Origin: Terrimonas ferruginea DSM 30193
Lineage (GTDB): Bacteria > Bacteroidota > Bacteroidia > Chitinophagales > Chitinophagaceae
NCBI RefSeq assembly: GCF_000425585.1
Contig: NZ_AUDS01000018.1
Span: 90,563 to 154,562, forward strand
DNA: 64,000 nt
Reading direction: 5' to 3'
Numbering within the stretch: the first letter of the stretch is position 1; each line of letters opens with the position of its first letter. This document shows, one piece after another, positions 1 to 8,904 of this stretch. Made by a program: the position numbers and the translations under genes. The notes below the pieces were generated by a model. It saw only the letters and a program-made list of their open reading frames with translations, ran no database searches and was not told the origin of the DNA.

Positions 1-2
1 AA

Positions 3-1112
3 GTACGTCGCAACGCTCACCTGGCAATTGAGTTCCTCAACCGCACAGATGGCAACGTAAGTCAGGCCAACCTGGCTATCGGCGACAAGTACATGAACGA
101 AGGCGACGTGAACAAATGGAAAAAATTTGCTTACGGTGTATTGGCGCGTTCATACAACCAGCTTTCCAACAAAGCTGATTACAAGCCCGATTCCGTAATT
201 AAATACACTCAATTGGCCGCAACAACCAATGCCGAGAACACTTACGCAAAATTTTCCAATGCAGGTCCTACCGGTACTTTCCACTTCTGGGGTCCGCAGC
301 GCGCCAACTTTGGTGTACAACGCCAGTCTAAGTTTATTGCTGATCTCATGTCGGGCGTAAATGAGATGTTTAATGGCGTGAACGATCCACGTGCGTGGTA
401 TATCCTGCGCGAGAATCCGAATGGCACCTTCAAAGGCTTCCGTCCTACTTATGGTCTGGAAACAGCCGTACTGCCTGTGGCAAATGATCGTCCCAATAAC
501 TTCTGGGGTGGTTTAAATGCGGTAACAACGGCACCTACTCCGGATACTGTACGTTACGTTTATCAGAACGGCCCCGCTTTCCCGATCATTACTGCATGCG
601 AGATGAAATTTGTGGAGGCAGAAGCGCAATACCGCAAAGGCCAGAAAGGCCTTGCACTCGCGGCTTACCGTGAAGGCATCCGCCTGAGCATGGACATGCT
701 GGCTACGGTGTATCCCAAAAATGTTCCGGAAGCCCGTAAGATCACCTCCGGTATGATCACTTCATACCTGGCTGATACGCGTGTGGTACCTGCCGATCCA
801 AACCAGCTGACACTTTCGCATATCATGTTGCAAAAGTATATCGCACTCTACGGGTATGGTGTATATGAAACCTGGACGGATATGCGCCGTTTCCACTACA
901 CTGATACGGAAACAGCCACTGGTTTGCAGGTATATCGCGGATTTGAGCTGCCTCCTGTTGACCGCCGTTATGTGAATAACTCAGGTAAAGTTGTTTACCG
1001 CTGCCGTCCGCGTTACAACTCTGAATATCTCTACAACGTAGACGAACTGAGAAGAATCGGTGCGCTGGACCTCGACTATCACACCAAAGAAATGTGGTAT
1101 ACACAGCCCTGA
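3..1112 (+). CDS. SusD/RagB-like outer-membrane lipoprotein, 5' truncated by window edge
   Basis: The frame is open from base 3, so the N-terminus and lipobox lie outside the window; 369 C-terminal residues are visible. SusD-like lipoproteins cap a SusC TonB-dependent channel at the cell surface and bind the glycan or peptide substrate. The call rests on close resemblance to the complete SusD-like protein at 6348: both have WKKF.YG.LAR, LQKYIAL.G/W.. ETW.DMRR.HY and a terminal DYHTKEMW..QP. The type is SusD-like_2. Its SusC partner should lie immediately upstream. The DUF4397 gene follows after 27 bp, so this is the tail of a cassette organised like the one at 3183-8818. The substrate cannot be inferred. 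Confidence 0.93.
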   Translation, partial: VRRNAHLAIEFLNRTDGNVSQANLAIGDKYMNEGDVNKWKKFAYGVLARSYNQLSNKADYKPDSVIKYTQLAATTNAENTYAKFSNAGPTGTFHFWGPQRANFGVQRQSKFIADLMSGVNEMFNGVNDPRAWYILRENPNGTFKGFRPTYGLETAVLPVANDRPNNFWGGLNAVTTAPTPDTVRYVYQNGPAFPIITACEMKFVEAEAQYRKGQKGLALAAYREGIRLSMDMLATVYPKNVPEARKITSGMITSYLADTRVVPADPNQLTLSHIMLQKYIALYGYGVYETWTDMRRFHYTDTETATGLQVYRGFELPPVDRRYVNNSGKVVYRCRPRYNSEYLYNVDELRRIGALDLDYHTKEMWYTQP

Positions 1113-1139
1113 TCTATCCACCAATAAAAACAATGCAAC

Positions 1140-1907
1140 ATGAAAAAAATCAAGCATATAAAATTTCTTGCAGCGGGATCTCTGGTGGCACTGGCAGCGC
1201 TGATCTCCTCCTGCGACAAAAATCTCAACGACCGCAACAAGCTGGATAAGGATGCTTCCAATTCAGTATATGTAAAATTTGTGAACCTAGCCGGAAGTGC
1301 TACCCGTAACTATGTATACGTGGATGGTAAACAGGTGTCGGGCGCACAAATGGTTTATGGTGAAACACTGCCGGTACACTCTTCAAGCTATGGACTTAAG
1401 ATGACGGCAGGCCTGCGTTCATTCGTGGTGCGCGACACGCTGGCTACCTCCACACAGGTACCGCTTACCTTCAACGGCAATTTCGATGCTAACTCTTCTT
1501 ATACAGTGTTCCTGTACGATTCGATCATCCGCATCAAACAGGTAACGGTGAAGAATAACATCGAGATTCCTTCGGATTCAACATCGCGTTTGAAGTTCGG
1601 CAACTTCATGTACCTTACCAATGGCGGTACTGCACCTGCGGTTGATCTGTATTCCAGCTTCTTTGGCCGCAGAATTTTCACCAATATTGCTCCAAGCCAG
1701 GTGACGGAGTTCATCACTTATCCTGGTGCACATGCAGCCGGTGATACCTTGCGGACCTATGTAGCAGGAACCAATACGGTACTGAATGAATTGATCGGAT
1801 ATACCACCACCAAGAAAAGAAGTTATGTAGTGGTGGCAAGAGGCAACTATAACAACGTTCTTACCACCGGTACCGGACGTTTGCTCTCAAGCCATACGAT
1901 CTGGTAA
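1140..1907 (+). CDS. DUF4397-family surface lipoprotein
   Basis: 255 residues with a lipoprotein signal: basic start, hydrophobic stretch, and Cys25 in LISSC. The mature part has the repeated beta-rich pattern of DUF4397 proteins (VYVKFVNLAGSA near the start, then a second unit around DSTSRLKFGNFMYLTNGG). These proteins commonly sit downstream of SusC/SusD in Chitinophagaceae; their role is unknown and they may be accessory surface subunits. It lies 27 bp after the partial SusD-like gene and ends at a strong bidirectional hairpin, so it closes that operon. A paralogue occupies the same position in the next cassette (8054-8818). Confidence 0.85.
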   Translation: MKKIKHIKFLAAGSLVALAALISSCDKNLNDRNKLDKDASNSVYVKFVNLAGSATRNYVYVDGKQVSGAQMVYGETLPVHSSSYGLKMTAGLRSFVVRDTLATSTQVPLTFNGNFDANSSYTVFLYDSIIRIKQVTVKNNIEIPSDSTSRLKFGNFMYLTNGGTAPAVDLYSSFFGRRIFTNIAPSQVTEFITYPGAHAAGDTLRTYVAGTNTVLNELIGYTTTKKRSYVVVARGNYNNVLTTGTGRLLSSHTIW

Positions 1908-1930
1908 CAGAAATGAAAGTTTCTGAAAGA

Positions 1931-1964
1931 AAAGAGGCTGTCAGACGACAGCCTCTTTTCTTTT
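1931..1964. terminator. Bidirectional intrinsic terminator between convergent genes
   Basis: A perfect 12-bp stem (1931-1942 with 1947-1958, core GAGGCTGTC) with a 4-nt loop has A residues on the left and a T-run on the right. It separates the DUF4397 gene (+) from the convergent small secreted protein gene (-). Confidence 0.88.
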
Positions 1965-2344
1965 TAGTAGTAATAGAGATTGTACGGACCGCTGGCCGGA
2001 TCAACGTCTGTACCAATCACAACAGACGACTGCCTCGTTTCAGAAAGCGTAAGCTGACCATTGTACATGCTTACATGGTGCGACTGAATTTGTGAAGAGC
2101 TGCCGTTATACATGATATCGACATCAAATTCGACATTGCCTTCACCGGCTTCATTTCCCTGCCGTTCAACAGAGAGAATAAACTCACGGGCGCCGATACC
2201 TACGCCGGTAGTGATGTAGAAGGTTTCATCTCCTACTACCACAGTCTGTTTGTTGAACTTAGCCACTGAGGCTGTACCGGATGGAGTGAAAGAGCAAAGC
2301 AGCATGGTTGTCGCTGCGAGGACTACGAACATTGTTTTTTTCAT
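1964..2344 (-). CDS. Small secreted protein of unknown function, copy 2 of a tandem pair
   Basis: 126 residues. A signal peptide is clear (MKKTMFVVLAATTMLLCSFT), followed by about 100 residues of beta-rich sequence with the core GIGAREFILSVERQGNEAGE. I do not recognise a domain. It is a tandem duplicate of the next gene: signal peptide, the EGNVEFDVDI block, the HHVSM..GQLTL block and the terminal YNxYYY are shared, while the middle and linker residues differ. The 35-bp spacing suggests one transcript reading leftward from about 2763 to the terminator at 1931-1964. A Cys lies near the end of the signal (LLCSF), so a lipoprotein cannot be excluded, although no good lipobox is visible. Confidence 0.75.
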   Translation of the reverse strand: MKKTMFVVLAATTMLLCSFTPSGTASVAKFNKQTVVVGDETFYITTGVGIGAREFILSVERQGNEAGEGNVEFDVDIMYNGSSSQIQSHHVSMYNGQLTLSETRQSSVVIGTDVDPASGPYNLYYY

Positions 2345-2379
2345 ACGATCAAGTTTTCGGTGATTAAGAAATACGAGGT

Positions 2380-2763
2380 TTAATAGTAATAAATGTTGTA
2401 AGCATCTGTTACCGGATATACATCTGTGCCTACTGTTGCTCCCGCCTGTCTTGCCTGCTGGAGTGTGAGTTGGCCATCAGACATGCTGACGTGATGCGTT
2501 TCCGGATAATAAGGATTGCCATCAACAAAGATGTCGACGTCAAATTCAACATTACCCTCGCCGGCTTCATTGCCGACCCGTTCTACATAAAGAATGAACT
2601 CACGGGCGCCGTAACCGATACCAGTAGTAATAATGAAGGACTCATCCCCCGTCACTACTACCATTTTTTGGGCCGTTTTAACTACAGCTCCCGAACCAGC
2701 CGGTGCGAAGGAGCAAAGCAGCATTGTTGTCGCTGCCAGGACAAAGCACATTGTTTTTTTCAT
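2380..2763 (-). CDS. Small secreted protein of unknown function, copy 1 of a tandem pair
   Basis: 127 residues with signal peptide MKKTMCFVLAATTMLLCSFA and the conserved block GIGYGAREFILYVERVGNEA followed by EGNVEFDVDIFVDGN. It is the upstream paralogue of the gene at 1964-2344. Retention of the same C-terminal YNIYYY and HHVSMSDGQLTL motifs in both copies suggests purifying selection on fold or surface rather than decay. No catalytic motif is visible. The pair is wedged between two SusC/SusD cassettes but on the opposite strand, so a functional link is only positional. Confidence 0.75.
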   Translation of the reverse strand: MKKTMCFVLAATTMLLCSFAPAGSGAVVKTAQKMVVVTGDESFIITTGIGYGAREFILYVERVGNEAGEGNVEFDVDIFVDGNPYYPETHHVSMSDGQLTLQQARQAGATVGTDVYPVTDAYNIYYY

Positions 2764-3182
2764 ATGATCAAGTTTTCAGTAAAATACAAAAACGCGTGAA
2801 CGATACCAGCACTATGCCCCGCGAGTTGGTGCGATCGGGTACAAACCCATAAATGATTGAGTAGAAACTACTGCGACAGTATCCGTGATTTTTCTATTTG
2901 CGGCTTTCTGCGGTTGAGTTGAAGGCTAATTTGTTCCCTCTGCATTTTTTTTCAGCTTTTTGCGCTATTGTGCGGAATTAATGATACATTAGCGTTGACA
3001 CTGCTTATGAAGAAACTCGGCTGGTCACTGTATTTCTTCTCTTCATTCTGTATGCTTTTCGTGAGGCATACCACTTTACAAACCTATTCCATTGAAAAAA
3101 ACGGCCGGTTTATCCCGGAGAGCTAACCTGTAACAGTTGAAGCTTTATTTGTCCATTTTTATAACCAAAACAACTCACAGCT
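2764..3182. other. 419-bp intergenic region upstream of susC-like gene
   Basis: Carries the divergent promoters for the small secreted genes (-) and the SusC cassette (+). I see no exact TAnnTTTG box; TACATTAG near 2984 is the closest on the plus strand. One 39-codon ORF (3007-3126) lies here. No terminator or long repeat is visible. Confidence 0.5.
3007..3126 (+). CDS. Possible 39-residue leader peptide upstream of susC-like gene
   Basis: ATG at 3007, stop TAA at 3124-3126, 56 bp before the SusC-like start. The peptide opens MKKLGWSLYFFSSFCMLF, a plausible membrane or signal segment, then has a polar tail. Nothing beyond ORF shape and position supports it. It could be a translated leader or chance. 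Confidence 0.2.
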   Translation: MKKLGWSLYFFSSFCMLFVRHTTLQTYSIEKNGRFIPES

Positions 3183-6100
3183 ATGAGAAGAAACCTGCTC
3201 TTTCCCCTTGCTTGCTTCCTGCTGTTTTTATTGCTGCCACCGGCATTGAAGGCACAGGAGAGATCTGTATCGGGCACGGTACTGGCAGATGATGGCACAC
3301 CTATGCCAGGTGTGACCGTATCGAACCAAACCAACGGCAAAAAGACACAAACCAACTCTGTTGGTTATTATGCCATCGAGGCCGCTACAGGCCACAAACT
3401 TCATTTCACCTTCGTGGGTTATGTTGCGCAAACAGTTACCGTACCGGCTGGAACCCTGGTGAATGTAAAACTGGTATCTGCGGAGAATGACATGGAGAAC
3501 GTGGTAGTGACGGGTTATGGTCAGAAGCGTAACAAACGCGAACTGGCTTACCAGGCCCCTACTGTAAGTGGCGAGGAAATTGCGCAGACAAAACGGACCA
3601 ACTTTCTGAATGCCCTTGCTGGTCGCGTGCCGGGCCTCACCGTTACATCCACGTCCGGATTACCCGGCGCAAGTGCCCAGATTATGTTGCGTGGTGGTAC
3701 GTCGATCGGCGGCAGTAACACGCCGCTATTTGTAGTAGACGGTATGCCGGTTGTCGATGCGTCCGTTGACCAGAACGATCTTAACAGCGCATCCATCACC
3801 ACTTCTGCATCAGGTGCGGCAACCCTCGCTCTTTCCAACAGGAACAGCGACTATACCAATCGTATCGCGGATATGAACCCCGAAGATATCGAGAGCGTTA
3901 CTATCCTGAAAGGTCCTGAAGCCACCGCTTTATACGGATCAGACGGTGCCGGTGGAGCTATCGTTATCACTACCAAAAAGGGCAAGACGGGTAAAACACA
4001 GGTGACTTACACAAACGCACTTTCGATTTCACAGGTTTACCGCTACCCTGAAACGCAGTCTACCTATTCACGTGGTGCCAATGGTGCTTACGATCCTACA
4101 GCGTATAATTCCTACGGGTATTCTTTCTTCGGTCCCAAGTACCCCGATAATACACCGCGCTACGACAATATCCGCAATTTCTTCCGTACCGCTTTCAGTC
4201 AGCAACACAACGTTTCACTGGAGGCGGGTACTTCTACCCTCAACTATCGCCTTTCCGGTGGTTATGTAAATTCAACAGGTGTTGTACCGAATACCAAACT
4301 GGTACGTTATAATTTCCGTTTTTCTGCATTTGCAGAATTGAGCAAACGTTTCAAACTGAATACGACCATTGCTTATGTTCGCTCAGACAATGATAAAGCG
4401 ACCAAAAGCGCAGGTAGTTTTTATACGAACCTGATGACCTATCCTACCGATGTAGATGCCCGCGATTACATCAACGCCGACGGCACCAGGAAAGTATTAA
4501 GAAATGTATCGCCTGCCGCAGAACTGAACAACCCTTTCTGGGATGTAAACAAAAACAGATCGAACGACCGTAACGATAACCTTACCGGCAACATCAGCCT
4601 TACCGCCAAACTGGCTAAAGACCTGACAGCAACCGGTATCCTCGGTATCAACTCTTTCACTACCATGGGCACCATGGTATATCACCCCTATTCACGGGAA
4701 GGTTATACCCTGGGCGGCTACCTCTCCACTTATGAGCAGGTGTTCAATGGCCTTAATGGTACCTTTCGTTTGAACTACAGCAAAACGATTGCGAAGAAGT
4801 TCACCAACTCGTTCTATCTCGGCGGCTTCTTTGAAGACAACAAGCAAACGCTCAATTCTCAAAGAGGTGAAAAATTTTATGAGATCGATTTCGTGTCTAT
4901 CAATAACACGGATCCTACCAGCCGCATTGCATCACTGTCTCGCCGTGATACGCGTAAAGTGCGTTTCTATGGCGGCTACACGCTTGGGTACAACAACCTC
5001 GTGTATGTAACTGTCACCGGCACACGCGAAGGCGTATCCAACCTTACTTCCAAATTTTACAACAAGCAGCCATTCTTCAATTACGGATCTGTATCAGGCA
5101 GCTTTATTGTATCCGATCTGAAATTCATGGAAGCAACCAAAAGCTGGCTGAGCTTTGCGAAACTGCGTGCTTCATATGCAACCACGGGTCGCGGCCCCTA
5201 CTCGCCTTATATCATTGACCCTTCATTCGGAAGCGTACTGTCTACCGGTGGTGGCTTTGCCTTGGGTGTAACGGGTAACAATACCAACCTGCGCCCTGAG
5301 TTCAACAAGAATATGGAGATCGGTGGTGAACTGAAATTCCTGAAGAACCGTCTTGGTCTTGATGTGGCTTATTTCAATAACAAAATAAAGGACAACATCC
5401 TGGCTAACCGCATCAGCTATGCTACAGGCTTTATTCTCCGCTGGTTCAACGGTGGACGTCTGGCCGCTAAAGGATGGGAGATTCAACTTACCGGCAGCCC
5501 CGTTCGCAGTAAAGACTTCAACTGGGACGTAACTGTTAACTTCGACAAAGCCAGAACAACGATCGAAAAACTTCCGGGCGATCTTCCGTTCTACTATGAT
5601 TCTGATACATGGGTATTTGGCAGCGTACGTTCACAGGTAGCAGTAGGTCAGTCTCTTGCTAACCTCTCTGGTTTTACTTTTGAGCGTAATAACAAAGGTC
5701 AGTTACTGATTTCTCCGACCACTGGTCTTCCTATCCAGTCTACCACGGACTACGTAACTATCGGCGACCGCCAGCCGGATTTCAAAATCGGCATCATCAA
5801 CTCCGTTTCCTACAAGAACTTTTCTTTGTCATTCAATCTTGATCTCCGCAAAGGTGGCGATGTGTTCAATGCCAACGAAATGATGATGACGATGAACGGT
5901 TCGAGCGTGCGTACACTTGACCGTGAGCAGCCGCGCGTGATCGAAGGTGTATTGAAAGATGGTCTGGAAAACACCGACAAGCCATCGATCAACACCATCG
6001 CCATCACCCCTTATTTCCGCAACAACTATTACAATGGTGTGATTGCAGAGTCTGACTACATCGAAAATGTAAACTGGCTCCGTATGCGCGACATCACAAT

Positions 6101-6329
6101 TGCTTATGACTTGTCTTCTAAGTTACTGAAGCGTCAAAAGTTCTTTAAATCAGCCAGCGTATATGCAACAGGAACGGATCTGTTCATTATTACCAACTAC
6201 AGCGGCATGGATCCGAACACCAACGCCCTGAATGCATCCAACGCCAAAGGTTTTGGAGGTGCCGGCATCGATTATGGCGCCATTCCTACTCCACGCGCAT
6301 TCAACTTCGGTGTAAAATTTGTTTTCTAA
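3183..6329 (+). CDS. SusC/RagA-family TonB-dependent outer-membrane transporter
   Basis: 1,048 residues. A signal peptide ends near ALKAQ (about residue 25). A carboxypeptidase-D regulatory-like domain follows (about 27-105, SGTVLADDGTPMPGVTVSNQ), then the SusC signature and plug (about 110-265, VVVTGYGQKRNKRELAYQAP and ITILKGPEATALYG-like residues), then a 22-strand-type beta-barrel to the terminal aromatic residue (FGVKFVF). It imports a substrate captured by its SusD partner using TonB energy. The SusD-like gene begins 18 bp downstream, so the two are co-transcribed. No sulfatase, glycoside hydrolase or regulator is adjacent, so this is not a classical polysaccharide locus and the substrate is unknown. 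Confidence 0.96.
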   Translation: MRRNLLFPLACFLLFLLLPPALKAQERSVSGTVLADDGTPMPGVTVSNQTNGKKTQTNSVGYYAIEAATGHKLHFTFVGYVAQTVTVPAGTLVNVKLVSAENDMENVVVTGYGQKRNKRELAYQAPTVSGEEIAQTKRTNFLNALAGRVPGLTVTSTSGLPGASAQIMLRGGTSIGGSNTPLFVVDGMPVVDASVDQNDLNSASITTSASGAATLALSNRNSDYTNRIADMNPEDIESVTILKGPEATALYGSDGAGGAIVITTKKGKTGKTQVTYTNALSISQVYRYPETQSTYSRGANGAYDPTAYNSYGYSFFGPKYPDNTPRYDNIRNFFRTAFSQQHNVSLEAGTSTLNYRLSGGYVNSTGVVPNTKLVRYNFRFSAFAELSKRFKLNTTIAYVRSDNDKATKSAGSFYTNLMTYPTDVDARDYINADGTRKVLRNVSPAAELNNPFWDVNKNRSNDRNDNLTGNISLTAKLAKDLTATGILGINSFTTMGTMVYHPYSREGYTLGGYLSTYEQVFNGLNGTFRLNYSKTIAKKFTNSFYLGGFFEDNKQTLNSQRGEKFYEIDFVSINNTDPTSRIASLSRRDTRKVRFYGGYTLGYNNLVYVTVTGTREGVSNLTSKFYNKQPFFNYGSVSGSFIVSDLKFMEATKSWLSFAKLRASYATTGRGPYSPYIIDPSFGSVLSTGGGFALGVTGNNTNLRPEFNKNMEIGGELKFLKNRLGLDVAYFNNKIKDNILANRISYATGFILRWFNGGRLAAKGWEIQLTGSPVRSKDFNWDVTVNFDKARTTIEKLPGDLPFYYDSDTWVFGSVRSQVAVGQSLANLSGFTFERNNKGQLLISPTTGLPIQSTTDYVTIGDRQPDFKIGIINSVSYKNFSLSFNLDLRKGGDVFNANEMMMTMNGSSVRTLDREQPRVIEGVLKDGLENTDKPSINTIAITPYFRNNYYNGVIAESDYIENVNWLRMRDITIAYDLSSKLLKRQKFFKSASVYATGTDLFIITNYSGMDPNTNALNASNAKGFGGAGIDYGAIPTPRAFNFGVKFVF

Positions 6330-6347
6330 CCGCTAAACAATCTGACA

Positions 6348-8018
6348 ATGACAAAGAAATATTTAATAATAATATTGGCAGCGTTGACGATGGGGACAGG
6401 TTGTAAAAAATACCTAGACATCAACAGCGATCCTGATACCACGCAAAATCCGTCCAACCGTTCTGTACTGCCTCAGACACTTTCGGCCATTCCCACCGCC
6501 CTGCAATCGGACGGTGGACTGTATGTGGCCAAGTTCGTTCAGAACTGGCTTACCTGGAACAGCGCCAACCAGAACGTATACGACGCACAGGGTTATGCCT
6601 GGAGCGGCGGTACCATGGCCGCTACGTGGACACTTACTTATCTTAACCACGGCCCTAACATTAATTACATCATCGACAAAGGGTTGAAGGATAACGAACC
6701 GCAATATGTAGGTGTAGCGCTTGCATTGAAAGCCTGGTCATTCCTGCATACAACAGACTATAACTCTGATATTCCTTTTAGCGAAGCTTTTAAAGAAGGA
6801 TTGTATTCTTTCAAATACGACTCGCAGGCTGTGGTGTACAAAGGTGTTGACTCACTGTGCCGACTGGCGCTTCAATACCTCGACCAGGGCATTGCCCGCG
6901 GTAATTCGGGTACACTTTCCGGTGCCGATTTGGTATACTCGGGCAACCTGGAGAAATGGAAAAAATTCGTTTACGGAACCTTAGCACGTGTATGGCACCA
7001 TCAATCCAACAAATCCACTTATAAGGCCGACTCCGTTATCAAGTACGTGAACAATGCCATGACAACTGTGGACGATGACTTCTGCGTACCGTTTGATGCA
7101 AACCTGAATAACAATTCAAATTACTTCGGAACTTTCAGGGACAACGCACGGCTATGGCGCCAGAGTACATTCATTGTTGGCCTGCTTGACGGCACCACAC
7201 TGGCCGGCAGCAGCGTTGGTTACAACCGCGATCCCCGTATGTCTTACATGCTGGCAGCCTCGCAGGATACCACCAACGGCAACGGGGGTTACAGAGGTGT
7301 GGAACCTGGCGTAGGTGATCCTTATTCTTCACTGACCGGTACTTATGCTGTCAACTCTACCAACTGGATCAACGCACGTAAACGCGTTGCCATTAACTGG
7401 GGAGATAGTATGTATACCAACCCAAGCGCCAACGTATTTGAAAACAATGGTAAATACCTGTTCAAAAACAAGGCGGTTTATCCGGTGATGACACTGGCCG
7501 AAATGCAATTTATCAAAGCGGAAGCTGCGTTTATTGCCGGCGACCGGTCTACGGCTTATACCGCTTACCGCGCGGGCATCCAGGCACATTTCGATTTCAT
7601 CAACAGAAGCTATGGTAATATCCGCGGTGCCGCCAACCTGTACAACAACAGCCCGATCTCTGCCACTAATATCACGCGTTACCTGAACAGCGCCAATGTG
7701 AAACAGTCCGCCGGTACATTGACGCGCACCGATATTATGCTGCAGAAATACATTGCGCTGTGGGCATGGGGATTCTTTGAAACATGGGTGGATATGCGTC
7801 GTTATCACTATCTTGACCTTGATCCGGATACAGGCGACCAGGTATATAAATCCTTTAAAATGCCTGTTCCACTTTCCGCAACAAACGATGGCAAACCTGT
7901 TTACCGCGTGCGCCCTCACTTCACTTCCGAGTATACCTATAACCGGGATGAACTGAACCGTATCGGTGCGTTGCAGCAGGACTATCATACCAAAGAAATG
8001 TGGTTCAGCCAACCTTAA
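6348..8018 (+). CDS. SusD/RagB-like outer-membrane lipoprotein (SusD-like_2 type)
   Basis: 556 residues, complete. Lipoprotein signal with Cys19 in MGTGCKKY. The N-terminal DINSDP.TT, then NWLTWNSANQN and the C-terminal ETWVDMRRYHY are typical of the SusD-like_2 family. It forms the surface lid of the SusC channel encoded just upstream. The C-terminal third aligns by eye with the partial gene at the left edge, showing that two related cassettes stand in tandem. A DUF4397 gene follows. Confidence 0.95.
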   Translation: MTKKYLIIILAALTMGTGCKKYLDINSDPDTTQNPSNRSVLPQTLSAIPTALQSDGGLYVAKFVQNWLTWNSANQNVYDAQGYAWSGGTMAATWTLTYLNHGPNINYIIDKGLKDNEPQYVGVALALKAWSFLHTTDYNSDIPFSEAFKEGLYSFKYDSQAVVYKGVDSLCRLALQYLDQGIARGNSGTLSGADLVYSGNLEKWKKFVYGTLARVWHHQSNKSTYKADSVIKYVNNAMTTVDDDFCVPFDANLNNNSNYFGTFRDNARLWRQSTFIVGLLDGTTLAGSSVGYNRDPRMSYMLAASQDTTNGNGGYRGVEPGVGDPYSSLTGTYAVNSTNWINARKRVAINWGDSMYTNPSANVFENNGKYLFKNKAVYPVMTLAEMQFIKAEAAFIAGDRSTAYTAYRAGIQAHFDFINRSYGNIRGAANLYNNSPISATNITRYLNSANVKQSAGTLTRTDIMLQKYIALWAWGFFETWVDMRRYHYLDLDPDTGDQVYKSFKMPVPLSATNDGKPVYRVRPHFTSEYTYNRDELNRIGALQQDYHTKEMWFSQP

Positions 8019-8053
8019 TCAACCAGGGATTTCACCTTTTTAAATTAAATTTT

Positions 8054-8818
8054 ATGCGACATATTATTACCGGAGCTCTCGCCCTAATGGTACTATCCGC
8101 AGTAACGTTTTCCTGCAAGAAAAATGAACTGCGTAGCGCTCCGTTTGAATATACTGACGGCAAGGCTTTAGTAAAGATTAATCACGCCTGCCCTTATGCT
8201 AAAAATCCGGGCATTATCATCAAAGTAAATGGAGAGAAGGTCAGTAGTGCCATCACCTATAGCACGCCTTATCCGGGTGGAGGTCTGAATACCGGAGGCA
8301 ACTCGTATGCAGATTACCTGGCCTTCGCACCCGGCGATAACAAGGTCAGCCTCACCATTCCATTCGTAGGAACCAATCGTGATTCAATAGTACTGCATGA
8401 AGGCACGTATAATGTAAAGGCAAATATTTACCAGACTATTCACTTTACCGACACGTTGGAAAATACGGTTGGCGTTACAACCATCGATGCCTCCAACAAG
8501 CCCGATTCCGGTTATACAGAGTTTCGCTTTGTGAACCTGATCCCGAACTCTACCGGTATCGATCTTTATTTCGGCCCGGACCGTGTGGCGGCTAATATTC
8601 CTTACAAAGGGACAACCGAGGCCTTCCTGCTGCCGGCCGGTAACTCGCTGGCATGGACGCTTCGTGATGCAGGTGGCACCACTACTTTGGGAACCGCTTA
8701 CACCAGTGCAAGTACGGTAGCTAACCAGCGCGTATTTACTGTTTATGCGCGTGGCTATCGCGGATTGCCGACAACAGATATCCGCAGTCCAAAAATTTCA
8801 TTTGTTTATAACAAATAA
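8054..8818 (+). CDS. DUF4397-family surface lipoprotein
   Basis: 254 residues from the ATG at 8054. An upstream in-frame ATG at 8000 would overlap the SusD-like gene and bury the signal, so I reject it. Lipoprotein signal with Cys21 in VTFSCKKN. The mature part shows two DUF4397-like units (LVKINHACPYAKNPGI and EFRFVNLIPNSTGIDLYFGP). It is the third gene of the cassette and matches the position of the 1140 gene in the preceding cassette. Function is unknown; a structural accessory of the SusCD complex is an inference from synteny. Confidence 0.85.
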   Translation: MRHIITGALALMVLSAVTFSCKKNELRSAPFEYTDGKALVKINHACPYAKNPGIIIKVNGEKVSSAITYSTPYPGGGLNTGGNSYADYLAFAPGDNKVSLTIPFVGTNRDSIVLHEGTYNVKANIYQTIHFTDTLENTVGVTTIDASNKPDSGYTEFRFVNLIPNSTGIDLYFGPDRVAANIPYKGTTEAFLLPAGNSLAWTLRDAGGTTTLGTAYTSASTVANQRVFTVYARGYRGLPTTDIRSPKISFVYNK

Positions 8819-8841
8819 ATTCGTGTGAGTATTCAACTGTT

Positions 8842-8884
8842 CCCCGTCCGTGAAGAAATGTAGCGGACGGGGTCAGTTTTTTTT
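8842..8884 (+). terminator. Intrinsic terminator after the SusCD cassette
   Basis: Perfect 9-bp GC-rich stem CCCCGTCCG (8842-8850) with 8864-8872, a 13-nt loop, then a run of eight T after TCAG. It ends the susC-susD-DUF4397 transcript. Confidence 0.85.
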
Positions 8885-8904
8885 ATCCATCCAAAATCGA
8901 ATAT

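Noticed and set aside
7329..8012. 227-codon minus-strand ORF opposite the SusD-like gene
   Set aside because: Antisense shadow of a conserved SusD C-terminus.
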